Assembly (NCBI RefSeq): GCF_900626075.1
Contig: NZ_UYZY01000001.1
Location: forward strand, 62,001-126,000
Length of the DNA: 64,000 nucleotides
Source: Clostridium transplantifaecale
Lineage (GTDB): Bacteria > Bacillota > Clostridia > Lachnospirales > Lachnospiraceae
Direction: 5' to 3'
Shown here: piece after piece, positions 53,380 to 61,813 of the stretch
How the letters are laid out: each line of letters begins with the position of its first letter
Position numbering within the stretch: position 1 is the stretch's first letter
Position numbers and translations under genes: made by a program
Notes under the pieces: model-generated
Database searches by the model: none
What the model saw: the letters and a program-made list of their open reading frames with translations, nothing else
Told to the model about the DNA's origin: nothing

Positions 53380-54738
53380 ATGGAAGTTATCATTATCGGG
53401 TGCGGGAAAGTCGGAGTTACACTGGCCGAGCAGCTGGTCAGGGAAGATCATAACGTTGTGATGGTCGATACATCAGGAGAGAGGCTGAACAGCATTTCGG
53501 AAGATATTGATGCCATTAAGCTGGTCGGAAACGGAGCCAGCATCAGCACCCAGCTAGAGGCCGGGGTTCAGACGGCCGATATTCTTATCGCAGTGACGGG
53601 CTCTGATGAGCTGAATCTGTTTTGCTGCCTGATTGCCAAGAAGGCGGGCAAGTGCCATACGATTGCCAGGGTCAGGAACCCTGTTTACAGCAACGAGATT
53701 GGCTTTATCAAGGAGCAATTGGGAATTTCCATGATTATTAATCCGGAGCTGGCGGCAGCTACCGAGATTTCCAGGATTCTGCGTTTCCCTTCCGCAATCA
53801 AGATCGATCCTTTTGCAAGGGGAAAAGTGGAGCTTTTAAAGTTTAAGATTAAACCGGAATTCCGTATGGACGGCATGACGGTCATGGATGTGGACAGCCA
53901 GTTACGCTGCGATGTCCTGATCGGAGCGGTGGAGCGTGGGAATGATGTCACTATCCCGGCCGGTAACTTTGTACTTCATGATGGGGATATGGTGTCGATA
54001 ATCGCATCCCCGCGAAATTCCATGGAATTTTTCAGAAAGATAGGGATACAGACCAATCAGGTTAAAAATACGCTGATAGTGGGAGGAGGCACCATTGCCT
54101 ATTACCTGGCTCAGCAGCTCTCCGCAATGCGCATTAAAGTGAAGATTGTGGAGAAGGACAAGAAGCGGTGCGAACTGCTCAATGAACTGCTGCAGGATAC
54201 GCTGATCATTAACGGCGACGGTACGGACAGGCGGCTTCTGATGGAAGAGGGGCTGACAAATGCCGAGTCCTTTGTGACGCTGACTAATATGGACGAGGAG
54301 AATGTCTTTCTTGCCCTGTTTGCGAAAGAAAACTCCAAGGCGAAGCTGGTTACCAAGGTAAACAGGATTGCCTTTGATGAGCTTATCGGGGCGCTGGATA
54401 TCGGCAGCGTTATTTACCCAAAATACATTACGGCGGACTATATCCTCCAGTATGTAAGAGCCATGCAGAACTCGATCGGCAGCAATGTTGAGACCCTTTA
54501 CCACATTCTGGACGGCAACGCTGAAGCGCTGGAGTTTTCCATCCAGGAGGACTCCGCTGTGACGGATGTGCCCCTCATGGAGCTGAAACTGAAGAAGAAC
54601 CTTCTGATCGGCGGCATCAACCGCGACGGAAAGATCCATATTCCACGAGGACAGGACAGCATCCGCAAGGGTGATACGGTCATTGTCGTGACAACACAAA
54701 AGGGATTGCAGGATATACGGGATATTTTGAAAAAATAA
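53380..54738 (+). CDS. trkA: Trk potassium uptake regulatory protein TrkA
   Basis: 452 residues: two tandem RCK units, each an NAD(H)-binding Rossmann RCK_N (IIIGCGKVGVTLAEQL at the start; LIVGGGTIAYYLAQQL at ~235) followed by an RCK_C domain. Peripheral gating ring for TrkH. ATG 53380 chosen after GGAGGAAATT; the frame is open earlier. TrkH follows 17 bases downstream in the same operon. Confidence 0.95.
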   Translation: MEVIIIGCGKVGVTLAEQLVREDHNVVMVDTSGERLNSISEDIDAIKLVGNGASISTQLEAGVQTADILIAVTGSDELNLFCCLIAKKAGKCHTIARVRNPVYSNEIGFIKEQLGISMIINPELAAATEISRILRFPSAIKIDPFARGKVELLKFKIKPEFRMDGMTVMDVDSQLRCDVLIGAVERGNDVTIPAGNFVLHDGDMVSIIASPRNSMEFFRKIGIQTNQVKNTLIVGGGTIAYYLAQQLSAMRIKVKIVEKDKKRCELLNELLQDTLIINGDGTDRRLLMEEGLTNAESFVTLTNMDEENVFLALFAKENSKAKLVTKVNRIAFDELIGALDIGSVIYPKYITADYILQYVRAMQNSIGSNVETLYHILDGNAEALEFSIQEDSAVTDVPLMELKLKKNLLIGGINRDGKIHIPRGQDSIRKGDTVIVVTTQKGLQDIRDILKK

Positions 54739-54755
54739 AAGGAGCTGAAGAAGAG

Positions 54756-56198
54756 ATGAATTATTCCATCATATTTTATATTATGGGGTGGATTTTAAAC
54801 TTTGAGGCGGCTTTTATGGTGCTTCCCTGTATCGTAGCCCTTATCTACGGGGAGCAGGCCGGCTGGAGCTTTGTCACTACGATGGCTCTTTGTCTGGTCA
54901 TCGGCATTCCTCTTGTTATCAAGAAACCCAAAAAACAGATTTTTTATACCTCGGAGGGATTTGTGACGGTTTCCCTCTGCTGGATTGTACTGAGTATTAT
55001 GGGCGCGCTGCCGTTTTTATTCAGCGGTTCCATTACATCGCCGGTAGACGCCCTGTTTGAGACTGTGTCCGGTTTTACGACAACGGGGGCGAGTATCCTG
55101 AGCGATGTGGAATCGCTGCCGCGATCCATCCTCTTCTGGAGGAGCTTTACCCACTGGATCGGCGGAATGGGAGTGCTTGTTTTTATACTGAGCCTGCTTC
55201 CCCTGACGGGCGGAGGTTCCCATATGAACCTGATGAAAGCGGAGAGCCCGGGACCCTCTGTCAGCAGGCTTGTGCCGAAAGTGCGCCTTACGGCCAAACT
55301 GCTTTACTCTATTTATCTGTTCATGACGGTACTGGAAGTACTGTTTCTTCTCGCGGGAAAGATGCCGTTTTTCGACGCGATTACAATCACCTTTGGAACG
55401 GCGGGAACCGGTGGTTTTGCCATTAAAAACAGCAGTATCGCCGGCTATTCGCCCTATCTTCAGAATGTGGTGACTATTTTTATGATCCTGTTCGGCGTCA
55501 ACTTCAGCGTCTATTTCCTGATCTTTATGAAAAAGATAGGACAGGCCCTGAAGATGGAAGAGCTGCGCTGGTATCTGATTATCATCGCCGCCGCGATTGG
55601 AATTATAACATTCAATACGGCCGGTCTTTATCCGGGGCTCGGTGATGCGTTCCACCATGCATCCTTCCAGGTTGCCTCGATCATCACCACGACAGGATTT
55701 GCCACCCAGGACTTCGACCTGTGGCCCCAGGCATCTAAAACCATACTGGTCATGCTGATGTTTGTGGGAGCCTGCGCCGGCAGTACGGGCGGCGGTATTA
55801 AGGTATCGCGTCTTGTGGTGCTGGTTAAGACAGTGAGAAAGGAGCTGATTCAGTTCCTTCATCCACAGGCAGTGCGTAAGATTAAGATGGACGGGAAAGT
55901 GGTGGAGCATGAGGTGGTTCGTTCCATCAATGTCTTTATGGTAGCCTATACGCTTCTGTTTTCGCTTTCGGTTCTCCTGCTTGCGTTTGACGGGGAGGAT
56001 CTGATTACGAACTTTACGGCGGTTGCCGCTACATTTAACAATATCGGACCGGGACTTGAACTGGTTGGACCGTCTAAAAACTTTAGCATTTTTTCGGATC
56101 CCGCCAAGCTTGTGCTGATTTTTGATATGCTGGCAGGAAGACTTGAGATTTTCCCTGTCCTGCTTTTATTCTCCCGGGAGACCTGGAAGAAATTTTAA
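54756..56198 (+). CDS. trkH: Trk potassium uptake membrane protein TrkH
   Basis: 480 residues with about 10 helices of the K+ transporter fold. The selectivity-filter repeats are visible: FETVSGFTTTGASIL, FGTAGTGGFAIKNSS, ASIITTTGFATQDFDLW and FVGACAGSTGGGIKVSR. K+ uptake partner of TrkA. AAAGGAGCTGAAGAAGAG precedes the ATG. Its stop codon directly abuts the stop of the convergent 78-residue gene. Confidence 0.95.
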   Translation: MNYSIIFYIMGWILNFEAAFMVLPCIVALIYGEQAGWSFVTTMALCLVIGIPLVIKKPKKQIFYTSEGFVTVSLCWIVLSIMGALPFLFSGSITSPVDALFETVSGFTTTGASILSDVESLPRSILFWRSFTHWIGGMGVLVFILSLLPLTGGGSHMNLMKAESPGPSVSRLVPKVRLTAKLLYSIYLFMTVLEVLFLLAGKMPFFDAITITFGTAGTGGFAIKNSSIAGYSPYLQNVVTIFMILFGVNFSVYFLIFMKKIGQALKMEELRWYLIIIAAAIGIITFNTAGLYPGLGDAFHHASFQVASIITTTGFATQDFDLWPQASKTILVMLMFVGACAGSTGGGIKVSRLVVLVKTVRKELIQFLHPQAVRKIKMDGKVVEHEVVRSINVFMVAYTLLFSLSVLLLAFDGEDLITNFTAVAATFNNIGPGLELVGPSKNFSIFSDPAKLVLIFDMLAGRLEIFPVLLLFSRETWKKF

Positions 56199-56435
56199 TC
56201 AGAATTGTTCTACGGCGTGGTTTAAGATATCGATGAGCCGGAGCAGCGTATTGCGGTCGGGCGCTTCCAGAATAAGCCGGTTTCCATCTCTGTACAGATC
56301 GGCAAACATACTGATCTGACGGACGGGGCCTGTAAATCCGGAGCGGATTTCTTCCGCTCTGGAAGCATTTTGGCATATTGCGGCGGAGGAAAAAAGGCCG
56401 TTTGGTTCCTGGGTGATTTTTTCAATATCGAACAT
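56199..56435 (-). CDS. Small hypothetical protein
   Basis: 78 residues: MFDIEKITQEPNGLFSSAAICQNASRAEEIRSGFTGPVRQ. Mixed helix, no membrane segment, one Cys. No family recognised. GCGAGGTACAAAATT lies before the ATG on the minus strand, and it converges exactly with trkH. Confidence 0.65.
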   Translation of the reverse strand: MFDIEKITQEPNGLFSSAAICQNASRAEEIRSGFTGPVRQISMFADLYRDGNRLILEAPDRNTLLRLIDILNHAVEQF

Positions 56436-56506
56436 AATTTTGTACCTCGCTGTTCATATTATTTTTATACCATCAAAGACACTGGATTTGAGAAAGGATA
56501 TACCTG

Positions 56507-56842
56507 ATGGATATATTGTTTTTTTTGATAGGATGTCTGTTCCTTGCTGAAACCATTGACCTGTTTTGCAGCAAAGATTTCCTGATTTTCATATCTGATA
56601 CGATTAACCCGGCCGATTATGATATAAAAAAGGTGTACTCGGTTGAAAAATGGCTGTTTGCCATTGATACTCTGGCCAGCTTTTCCATCGCCTTCCACCT
56701 GGGAGGGACGGCGGGAGATTTCCTGATGCTGGGACTCATCTTCCTGACGATCATCGGACACGGGTGGGTTTTTAAAAGTCCCAAATTCAGAACCCCTGGA
56801 AAACAGGCGGGAAGAAAAAATGGCAGAAAGAGCGGTAAATAA
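56507..56842 (+). CDS. Small membrane hypothetical protein
   Basis: 111 residues with an N-terminal helix (ILFFLIGCLFLAETIDLF, ~3-20) and two further hydrophobic stretches (~45-65 and ~70-88), then a basic tail (TPGKQAGRKNGRKSGK). No family recognised. AGAAAGGATATACCTG precedes the ATG; a terminator follows. Confidence 0.7.
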   Translation: MDILFFLIGCLFLAETIDLFCSKDFLIFISDTINPADYDIKKVYSVEKWLFAIDTLASFSIAFHLGGTAGDFLMLGLIFLTIIGHGWVFKSPKFRTPGKQAGRKNGRKSGK

Positions 56843-56870
56843 CAGCTGGATATGCATGCATATCTTCAGG

Positions 56871-56898
56871 AAGCACCGGAGAAATCCGGTGCTTTTTT
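56871..56898 (+). terminator. Terminator after the small membrane gene
   Basis: AAGCACCGGA pairs with TCCGGTGCTT, then TTTT. Confidence 0.85.
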
Positions 56899-57066
56899 GT
56901 ATCATAGGAAAAAAGCGACCCGCCTGCGGGATTCTTTCTTGTATTGCCAGCAGACAGTCTGTATTCTGCTGCTTCTCTATTCCTCCTGTCTCTGCATCCT
57001 GTAACACATTGTCCCCATGTACATACTATATACTATAAAGAGATACAAAAAAAGGAGATTTTGATT

Positions 57067-57330
57067 ATGTGTTGTTTTTTTAATAATAGATGTGGTTGCG
57101 GCTGTGGCTGCAGAAATAATAACTGGGGTTGCAGCTGTGGCTGCAATAACAACAATAACAATGACTGGCGCAGAAGCAGGGCTTACAGAGCCGGCTTTAA
57201 CGATGGTTATGCAGTAGGTTACAGAGATGGTTTTAATGCTGCTTCCGGTTGTGGCTGCGGCTGCAACAACAACTGGAGAGGCGGCGTATCCCCTCTCAAT
57301 GAGTCCGATGGCTGCGGCTGCGACAACTAA
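57067..57330 (+). CDS. Cysteine/glycine/asparagine-rich small protein
   Basis: 87 residues with blocks of alternating Cys and Gly (CGCGCGCR, GCSCGCNNN, SGCGCGCNNN, GCGCDN) joined by Asn runs, and a central basic/aromatic segment (DWRRSRAYRAGFNDGYAVGYRDGFN) with a YxxGYRDGF motif typical of spore-coat-like repeats. AAAAGGAGATTTTGATT lies before the ATG. Could be a metal-binding or spore-surface protein; neither is established. Confidence 0.75.
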   Translation: MCCFFNNRCGCGCGCRNNNWGCSCGCNNNNNNDWRRSRAYRAGFNDGYAVGYRDGFNAASGCGCGCNNNWRGGVSPLNESDGCGCDN

Positions 57331-57696
57331 TTGACGGTTTGTGCTTTCACAAAATATTTACCGCATGTTCAAAATATATTCACATTTTCTACAAACAGAG
57401 GTCACAATTAAAAGATATACTAAGAGCATAAAGATAAAGCAAATAAATTGAAAAAAGCAAAAGAAGAAAGAAAACAAATTAATCAGACATTCAGAATAGT
57501 AATATTTTTTTCATAATAAGCCGGATGGTCACTGGACCACCCGGCTCCTCCTTTTTATCCGGCAAAGACACCTAAAGAATGTTCCTGCCGGATAAAAAAC
57601 TTTCAGGTGACAGATTTATGTTCTAAAATTACGGAATTTGGCATATATATTAATGATCCGGGAAAAACTGGTAAGAGGAAAGGAGACGAAATAACT
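57331..57696. other. 365-base gap with one terminator
   Basis: A-rich, no gene recognised. A terminator lies at 57519-57557 and AAAGGAG at 57680-57686 serves the next gene. Confidence 0.55.
57519..57557 (+). terminator. Terminator after the Cys/Gly-rich gene
   Basis: AGCCGGATGGTC pairs with GACCACCCGGCT (one mismatch), followed by CCTCCTTTTT. Confidence 0.75.
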
Positions 57697-57978
57697 ATGC
57701 CAAGAGGAAAAAGAAAAACGTGTACGGAAAAACTGTGTGAGGTCAGAGAGATGATAGAGGCTCTTGAAACACAACTTAAGGATTTGAAAGCGAAAGAAAA
57801 AGAGCTTCTGAAAGAGAGAAGAGAGGAAGACTTAAAACATATTGCCGATATTCTGGAGGAGAGAAACCTGACGCCGGACGAACTGGCCGGGATACTGGAT
57901 CAGATGTCCCCGGCCGAGCGTGTAAGGCTGGTCTCCCATGTGGATCCAGATGAACAGGCGGAGTGGCAGGCCGTTTAA
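57697..57978 (+). CDS. Coiled-coil hypothetical protein
   Basis: 93 residues. A basic start (MPRGKRKTCTEK) and a long charged helix (KLCEVREMIEALETQLKDLKAKEKELLKERREEDL, ~11-45) predict a coiled coil, followed by LTPDELAGILDQMSPAERVRLVSHVDPDEQAEWQAV. No family recognised. AAAGGAGACGAAATAACT precedes the ATG. It converges on the HAD gene. Confidence 0.7.
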   Translation: MPRGKRKTCTEKLCEVREMIEALETQLKDLKAKEKELLKERREEDLKHIADILEERNLTPDELAGILDQMSPAERVRLVSHVDPDEQAEWQAV

Positions 57979-57998
57979 GAATTGCCCGGTCCGGCCGT

Positions 57999-58781
57999 TC
58001 AGTCGGCCAGAAGCCCAAGATGCAGGCAGGCGCGGTAGATGCCGTCCTCTGCAATGGAGGAAGTCACATAGTCGGCGGCCTCCTTTAGTTCATCAACTGC
58101 ATTGCCCATGGCAACGCCGGTGCCTGCTTTTATAATTACTTCCAGATCGTTCATGCTGTCTCCAAAGGCAACTGTATCGGAGAGGTCTTCATTTTCACCA
58201 AAATACAGGGCCAGCCGTGTAAGACCGTCCGCCTTTGAGATTCCGCGTTCCATAACGTCGGCGCCGCGGCGTCCGGCAAAGAGCGGCATGCTAAGGCCCG
58301 GAAACGCTGCTTCGACCCGGCGCACCTGTGATTCATCACCGATAAAGGCCAGGGTGCGGATGTTCATATCGAGCATCTGCCATGGATCCTTAAAGCGCCT
58401 GCCGCAGCTGCCCCAGGCCCTGATGTCGCTGGCCTCGATAACCTCGGGATGGATATAAAAATCGTCATCCCCAAGCGTCATACCGATTCCATAACCCTCG
58501 CGGTCACAGTAGCAGAGCAGCTCCTTAAGAAGCGCCCTGTTGAAATGGCGCTCGAAAATCAGTGTATCGCCGACGGTGATCTTCGTTCCGTTCATGTGTA
58601 CGATGGCATCCGGCCGGATGATGTCGCGGTATATGCTGCTGTAGTAATTATCCATATCGCGTCCGGTTGCGAGCACGATTTTATGTTTTTTTCTCAGCTT
58701 ATTGATTGTCTCAAGAGCGCTGGGGGTGATTTCACCGGTCTTGTGGTCGAGCAGTGTCATGTCTAGGTCAAAACTGATCAT
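57999..58781 (-). CDS. HAD-superfamily phosphatase (Cof-type)
   Basis: 260 residues. HAD motif I ISFDLDMTLLD, motif II LATGRDMD, and motif IV VAFGDSMNDLEVI, with the C2B cap typical of Cof/YidA enzymes that act on sugar phosphates or flavin and PLP nucleotides. ATG 58781 chosen (GGCGG eight bases before); the frame is open 48 bases earlier without a ribosome site. Substrate unknown. Confidence 0.9.
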   Translation of the reverse strand: MISFDLDMTLLDHKTGEITPSALETINKLRKKHKIVLATGRDMDNYYSSIYRDIIRPDAIVHMNGTKITVGDTLIFERHFNRALLKELLCYCDREGYGIGMTLGDDDFYIHPEVIEASDIRAWGSCGRRFKDPWQMLDMNIRTLAFIGDESQVRRVEAAFPGLSMPLFAGRRGADVMERGISKADGLTRLALYFGENEDLSDTVAFGDSMNDLEVIIKAGTGVAMGNAVDELKEAADYVTSSIAEDGIYRACLHLGLLAD

Positions 58782-59035
58782 TAGGATATCCGCCTTTCCG
58801 ATAATTTGTGCTTTTATTGTTTCCTGCATATTGCTTATATCAGGGCACCGGATTTGTGAAAAACTGCAGGATGCCCACTGATTTGGCCGGTATTGAAGTA
58901 TAAAATATCATGCAGGATGCTCTTATTATAGCACAGATAGGCAGGAATTTCAGGAGGGGGAACCTATTTTACCAATTTTTCACTCACTTTTCATAGGTAA
59001 TATTTTTAAAATTTGATGAAACAGAAAAAATACAA

Positions 59036-59063
59036 TTGATTTTTTTGAATTTTTTGGTATAAT
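59036..59063 (+). promoter_or_regulatory. Promoter of tRNA-Pro (GGG)
   Basis: TTGATT (59036-59041) and TATAAT (59058-59063), 16-base spacing, ~15 bases before the tRNA. Confidence 0.7.
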
Positions 59064-59077
59064 AGTAAAGCAGAGTA

Positions 59078-59151
59078 CGGAGTATGGCGTAGCTTGGTAG
59101 CGCGCTCGGCTGGGGGCCGAGAGGTCGCAGGTTCAAATCCTGTTACTCCGA
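59078..59151 (+). tRNA. tRNA-Pro (GGG)
   Basis: Acceptor CGGAGTA/TACTCCG, anticodon loop CTGGGGG in CTCGG/CCGAG (anticodon GGG), T loop GGTTCAAATCC. No CCA encoded. Confidence 0.93.
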
Positions 59152-59179
59152 CTGACTGAAAAACGCCGGGAATCTTTCT

Positions 59180-59218
59180 GACGGTGGTGAAAAGTTCGTG
59201 TAAGTGCTTTTTATCGCC
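59180..59218 (+). repeat. Hairpin repeat family 1, copy D
   Basis: CGGTGGTGAAAAG, loop TTCGTGTAAGTG, then CTTTTTATCGCCG. It pairs over 13 positions although both arms differ from copies A-C, i.e. the changes are compensatory. It lies between tRNA-Pro and gntR. Confidence 0.8.
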
Positions 59219-59265
59219 GGGGAGGATTTCCGGTCTTTCTTTTTATATCAGGAGAAAAAAGTATT

Positions 59266-60252
59266 ATGAAAATTTATCTGGATGAGACATCATCGCTGCC
59301 TAAATACCAGCAGATAACAGAGCAGCTCTATGCAATGATACGAAGCGGCGAGCTGAAAGCGGGGGAGAAACTGCCCCCCGAACGTGAACTGGGAAAAGAA
59401 AACCAAATAGCCAGGGGGACGGTTCAGATGGCGTATCAGGAACTGATCCGCCAGGGGGCCGCATATGCCGTGCGGGGAAGCGGAACGTACATTTCCGACG
59501 TGGGAGGCATCCTGAAAGAGGAGATTCTGACCAGGGAGATTAATACTATTTTCGAGCGCGCGGAGCAGATGGGACTGCAGACCCGTCAGGTGGTGGATAT
59601 CTTCCGAAGGCAGATGGCCCGCCATATGGCCGGGGACGTCAAACTGATGACGGCCTGGGTGGACTGCTGCCCGGAGGCACTCCAGCTTGCGAAGAATGAG
59701 TATAAGAATGTGGAAAATAACAGCATCCAGCAGTTCCTTCTGGAGAATGTCCTGAAGGAGCCGCAGCTGCTGAGAGATAATTTTGATTTGATTGTTACAA
59801 CGACCCACCACTATGAGACACTGATCCAGGCGTTTCCTGATCTTGTCAATAAACTGGAGGTAATAACAGTCGTTACAAGCAGCGAAACCCTGATAGAACT
59901 GGCTCAGATTTCTCCCGAGACAAGGGTGGTCGCATGGACGATCAGCAACCGGTTTATGGAAAATCTCCTGTGGCAGATTCGGGATTTGGAAAATATCCAT
60001 ATTGTGAAGACCTTTGTTTCCGACAAGGAGAGGGATGAAATTGAGGAGAGCTTGATGGAAGCGGATCTTTTACTCACGACAAAAGAGTACCGGAACCTGG
60101 GAGAGCCTTTTATGATCAATCTTATTAAGAAATACAGAGACAGGGGGGGAAGGGTTCTGGACTTTGAGTATGTTTTCGACCCCGGTTCCATTCTCCATCT
60201 TCAGACCCGTATCTGTGAGAAGATAGCGGAAAAAGAGAAGAACATGCTGTAG
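59266..60252 (+). CDS. GntR-family regulator with an unusual effector domain
   Basis: 328 residues. A GntR winged helix (~5-75: PKYQQITEQLYAMIRSGELKAGEKLPPERELGKENQIARGTVQMAYQELIRQGAAYAVRGSGTYIS) is joined by a helical linker to ~200 residues that resemble an alpha/beta ligand-binding fold (FDLIVTTTHHYETLIQAFPDL, VITVVTSSETLIELAQISPETRVVAWTIS), not the usual FadR, HutC or MocR effector domains. AGGAGAAAAAAGTATT precedes the ATG. Most likely it controls the divergent-sense neighbour operon (aconitase X and TRAP) downstream, whose promoter has two related palindromes. Confidence 0.88.
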   Translation: MKIYLDETSSLPKYQQITEQLYAMIRSGELKAGEKLPPERELGKENQIARGTVQMAYQELIRQGAAYAVRGSGTYISDVGGILKEEILTREINTIFERAEQMGLQTRQVVDIFRRQMARHMAGDVKLMTAWVDCCPEALQLAKNEYKNVENNSIQQFLLENVLKEPQLLRDNFDLIVTTTHHYETLIQAFPDLVNKLEVITVVTSSETLIELAQISPETRVVAWTISNRFMENLLWQIRDLENIHIVKTFVSDKERDEIEESLMEADLLLTTKEYRNLGEPFMINLIKKYRDRGGRVLDFEYVFDPGSILHLQTRICEKIAEKEKNML

Positions 60253-60301
60253 CACGGAAAACAGTTTTTTGCAGAATCAAATGGAATAAAAAGTAAACCA
60301 T

Positions 60302-60337
60302 AAAAGGCGTCTGTTCACTGAGGGCAGGCGTCTTTTT
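60302..60337 (+). terminator. Terminator after gntR
   Basis: AAAAGGCGTCTG pairs with CAGGCGTCTTTT (two G-T wobbles), then TTT. Confidence 0.8.
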
Positions 60338-60410
60338 GATTGTAAAAAAATAATCGGACAAAGTTTTGGGAACAGGTGATATTAAGGACGGGTTCCGAAT
60401 ATAATAATAT

Positions 60411-60424
60411 TGGTATAGACCAAA
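60411..60424. promoter_or_regulatory. Candidate GntR operator 1
   Basis: TTGGTATAGACCAA: 5-base arms around ATAG, 46 bases upstream of the -35 box. Nearly identical to the site at 60560. Confidence 0.7.
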
Positions 60425-60469
60425 TAAAAGTGAGAAAACTAAAATTTTAAATAAAAAAGTGAAAATATC

Positions 60470-60498
60470 TTGACAAAAGGCTTACGCATGATTAAAAT
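60470..60498 (+). promoter_or_regulatory. Promoter of the aconitase X-TRAP operon
   Basis: TTGACA (60470-60475) and TAAAAT (60493-60498), 17-base spacing. Confidence 0.75.
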
Positions 60499-60559
60499 AA
60501 GAGCCATAAGTTAAGCAGATGTTAAAAACTATCTTAAAAAATAGTTTTCAGACTCAAAA

Positions 60560-60573
60560 TTGGAATAGTCCAA
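60560..60573. promoter_or_regulatory. Candidate GntR operator 2
   Basis: TTGGAATAGTCCAA, matching site 1 at 12 of 14 positions with the two changes symmetric (compensatory). It lies in the leader, about 60 bases after the -10 box and just before the ribosome site. Confidence 0.7.
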
Positions 60574-60595
60574 TATTAAAAGGAGGAGGAAGTAA

Positions 60596-61813
60596 ATGAA
60601 ACTCACAAATTATGAACAGGATGTGCTTAATGGGAAATATGGGGAAGGCGCATCCATGGCAATGGAGATTCAGGTGGCAATTGGAGAGACGTTTGACGCC
60701 CCGAGGATGGTTCCGGTGACAAGAACGCATGTGGCTCTGAGCGCACAGGACGCAGATCTCTGGTTTGCGGAGAAGCTGCTTTCAAAAGGAGCGAAATGCA
60801 AGATTCCGCCGACCATCAATCCAAGCATCTGTATCAAGTACCTGAATGAGCATCTGCACGAGGTTCCCGACGAGGGAAAGAATATCGTGTTCGCCACGAA
60901 CGAAGCTTACCGCAAGCTGGGAGCACAGCTTACTTTTGACTGCACACCGTATCTGCAGCAGAATGTTCCGGCCTATGGGGAGGTCATTGCATTCTCTGAG
61001 TCGAGTGCAACGCCTTATGTCAATTCGGTGATCGGAGCAAGGACTAACAGGGAAGGAGCCAACAGCGCCCTTTGTGCCGCCATCACCGGCGTAGTTCCGG
61101 AGTATGGGCTTCTTTTTGATGAAAACAGAAAAGCGGAAATACTGGTGGATGTACAGGCCGACGTTAAGACCGACTTTGACTATCAGATTCTGGGCTGGTG
61201 TTATCCGGAAAAATATAAAGGACTTGAGGTTCCTGTGTTTAAGGGAATCAAAGAGAGGCCGACACCGGAAGGATTTATGAATTTTGGAGCCCAGCTCAAT
61301 ACGTCGGGCTGCGTATCCATGTACCATATAGCGGGGATTACCCCGGAAGCCCCGACTGTGGAAGCCGCTGTCGGAAACAAGAAGATTAAACGGGAAATCG
61401 TAATTACAGACAAGGATTTGCAGGATACGAGAGAACGGCTCTGCAACGAACCGGGAAAAATTGATTTTGCCATGTTCGGATGTCCGCATATCACAATCCG
61501 TCAGGTCGGCATTATTGCAAAAATCTGCGAAGGAAGAAAATTTAAAGTGGATACCTGGCTGCTGACCAGCTCCCTGACAAGAGAACTGGCGGATCGAATG
61601 GGATATTTAAGCATTATCCAGAGAGCCGGAGGCCATATTGTAGCCGATACCTGTATTGATGTGCCGCCATGCTGGAAGCCGTACTACGGTTCCGTGGGAG
61701 TAACGGATTCCCCGAAATGTGCATATTACAACGAAATCCGTGGAATTAAATTCTTAATCCGCCCGATTGAAGAAGCGGTTGAGGCGGCAATTTCAGGAAA
61801 GGTGGTTAAGTAA
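60596..61813 (+). CDS. Aconitase X catalytic (large) subunit
   Basis: 405 residues of the aconitase X (DUF521) family: hydro-lyases acting on small hydroxy acids. Known substrates in relatives include cis-3-hydroxy-L-proline (bacteria) and mevalonate 5-phosphate (archaea). Cys239 (NTSGCVSMYHIAG), Cys296 (FGCPHITIRQVG) and Cys353 (ADTCIDVPPCW) are the likely iron-sulfur ligands. GARTNREGANSALCAAITG is a substrate-site block. Aconitase X is one chain in some species and two in others; here it is two, with the small subunit next. In an operon with a TRAP transporter, so it works on an imported acid. Confidence 0.9.
   Translation: MKLTNYEQDVLNGKYGEGASMAMEIQVAIGETFDAPRMVPVTRTHVALSAQDADLWFAEKLLSKGAKCKIPPTINPSICIKYLNEHLHEVPDEGKNIVFATNEAYRKLGAQLTFDCTPYLQQNVPAYGEVIAFSESSATPYVNSVIGARTNREGANSALCAAITGVVPEYGLLFDENRKAEILVDVQADVKTDFDYQILGWCYPEKYKGLEVPVFKGIKERPTPEGFMNFGAQLNTSGCVSMYHIAGITPEAPTVEAAVGNKKIKREIVITDKDLQDTRERLCNEPGKIDFAMFGCPHITIRQVGIIAKICEGRKFKVDTWLLTSSLTRELADRMGYLSIIQRAGGHIVADTCIDVPPCWKPYYGSVGVTDSPKCAYYNEIRGIKFLIRPIEEAVEAAISGKVVK

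Larger units (their letters stand above)
60253..60595. other. 340-base regulatory gap before the aconitase X operon
   Basis: Holds the gntR terminator (60302-60337), palindrome 1 (60411-60424), the promoter (60470-60498), a small hairpin AAAAACTAT/ATAGTTTT near 60524-60548, palindrome 2 (60560-60573) and AAAGGAGGAGGAAGTAA as ribosome site. Confidence 0.7.

Noticed and set aside
60750..61500. Long antisense frame over aconitase X
   Set aside because: Shadow of the sense gene; no ribosome site.
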